From NCBI RefSeq assembly GCF_000247815.1, contig NC_021675.1, positions 65,553,040-65,617,039 of the forward strand: a stretch of DNA of 64,000 nucleotides, read 5' to 3'. Position numbers and translations under genes: made by a program. The stretch is from Ficedula albicollis. Lineage: Eukaryota > Chordata > Aves > Passeriformes > Muscicapidae. Below are positions 62,927-64,000 of this stretch, piece after piece (within the stretch, counting starts at the first letter, position 1; each line of letters begins with the position of its first letter). A model generated the notes under the pieces. That model was not told where the DNA came from. It ran no database searches and worked only from the letters and a program-made list of their open reading frames with translations.

Positions 62927-64000
62927 ATCTTCTGCCAACTCCATCCTGATTTAAATGAAGAATGTTGAAAAGATTTTACACTAAATAGCCATGGGGAATG
63001 GTAGAATAGAGTTTTTTTCAAGAACAAAACCCTGTGCTCAGTCAGTCTTCTCTGAAAGAGCTGAATGAACCATAAATTGTGGGCTTTTAATCGTTAAATA
63101 TCCTGTGTACCTCCTTTCACATTCAATTATTCAAGACTTCTGTGTGAAGGACTGCATAAAAATTTGCTATATTAATGTTCTTTTCATCGTGCTGTGGAGT
63201 TTAGACAGTAAAATGATTACCCTAAACTATTTGTTTCCTTTTTTGAGTCATAAACTTGAACTTTCTCTGCTTTTGCACGAGTTTGAAATAATATAATCCA
63301 ATTTATCAGCTGCTTATAAGGGATTCTGTAAAACTGGACACACTTGGTAAACACTGGACCTCATACAAAAATTTGCAAAAATTGTGCTGCAACCTGTAAT
63401 CATAGAAGAATTCATATTAGAGTAGGATTAATAATGCATGTAATTATAATATACAATTTTCTTTAGGCTTTTCTAATTATAAAAAAATTACAGATAACAT
63501 CAACAGTGTGATTCTGAAATGCCTCTCATTTATTATGTAGCTCTCTTAATCAGTGCTCTGCCACTGGAAATCAAGTCAGAATGTTATTATGGTCTCTCCT
63601 TCTGGATTTAATTACAGCAGTAACTCATGGCTCAAAGTCTGAGCAAACACACTGCACAGTTTATAGCTTTGAAGAACAGCCATTAATCCTGTCATCCACC
63701 ACCCTGTGCAAGCCAATGAAAGCTTTTTAAAGGACTTTATGCCTGAAAATAAACACCCACTTGCACACAGGCTCAGGTGGGGGAGCAGAGAGCCCAGAGA
63801 GCATCCTCTCCTGGGAGATGATCTCAAGGTGTACAGACCTGTGAACTTTTTACTACCCAGACTCAAGTTGCGCCCTTAACTTTTTTAACAATGATTTCAG
63901 GATGTCAGCTCCTGTCTGATGGCAGCCTGGGATCAGGACAGGGCTTTTGATGGGGTGCAGCAAGCACAGCATCATGAGATGGTGGAGGGAGGGGATTGTT
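62927..64000. other. Intergenic to window end, nothing recognised
   Basis: AT-rich sequence with no gene, RNA or repeat family recognised. Confidence 0.6.

Overview
The window is vertebrate nuclear DNA and almost certainly avian. Several CR1 LINE 3' ends carry the standard bird terminal block (the GGTTGGAAGGGACCTTAAAG type motif, in both orientations). Coding density is very low, with short exons separated by kilobase introns. The species cannot be read from the sequence.

Region 1 (1 to about 23.6 kb) is the 3' two-thirds of CTBP1 (C-terminal binding protein 1, a transcriptional corepressor) on the + strand. Six coding exons (169-375, 6135-6349, 10347-10477, 12644-12771, 15962-16079, 22557-22740) join in phase. 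They encode residues equivalent to 114-440 of human CtBP1, with the catalytic and NAD-binding residues intact, and end in -DQL. The upstream exons lie outside the window. A 3' UTR of about 0.9 kb ends at a good AATAAA (23604). The introns hold ancient repeat remnants and several two-copy tandem duplications. Just before the terminal exon, a tandem duplication of about 230-240 bp has copied the 3' splice site and the first 22 coding bases, creating a decoy terminal exon at 22314.

Region 2 (23.7-64 kb) has no recognisable protein-coding gene. It holds CR1 fragments on both strands, a degenerate CR1 ORF2 remnant of about 1.2 kb (57.1-58.3 kb), simple repeats, tandem duplications and two large assembly gaps. 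It also contains an extraordinary T22-G732-T22 block at 26149-26924 that is probably an assembly or basecalling artefact. Candidate non-coding function is concentrated in a CpG-rich patch at 30.9-31.5 kb with a near-consensus CTCF core, an isolated exon-like 50-mer at 29726-29775, and AT-rich homeodomain/octamer-like clusters near 33.2 and 47.4 kb. In human the next gene in this direction is SPON2; I found none of its exons here.

No clearly new biological system is visible. The observations most worth checking are the duplicated CTBP1 splice acceptor and decoy exon, the poly-G block, and the CpG/CTCF patch.
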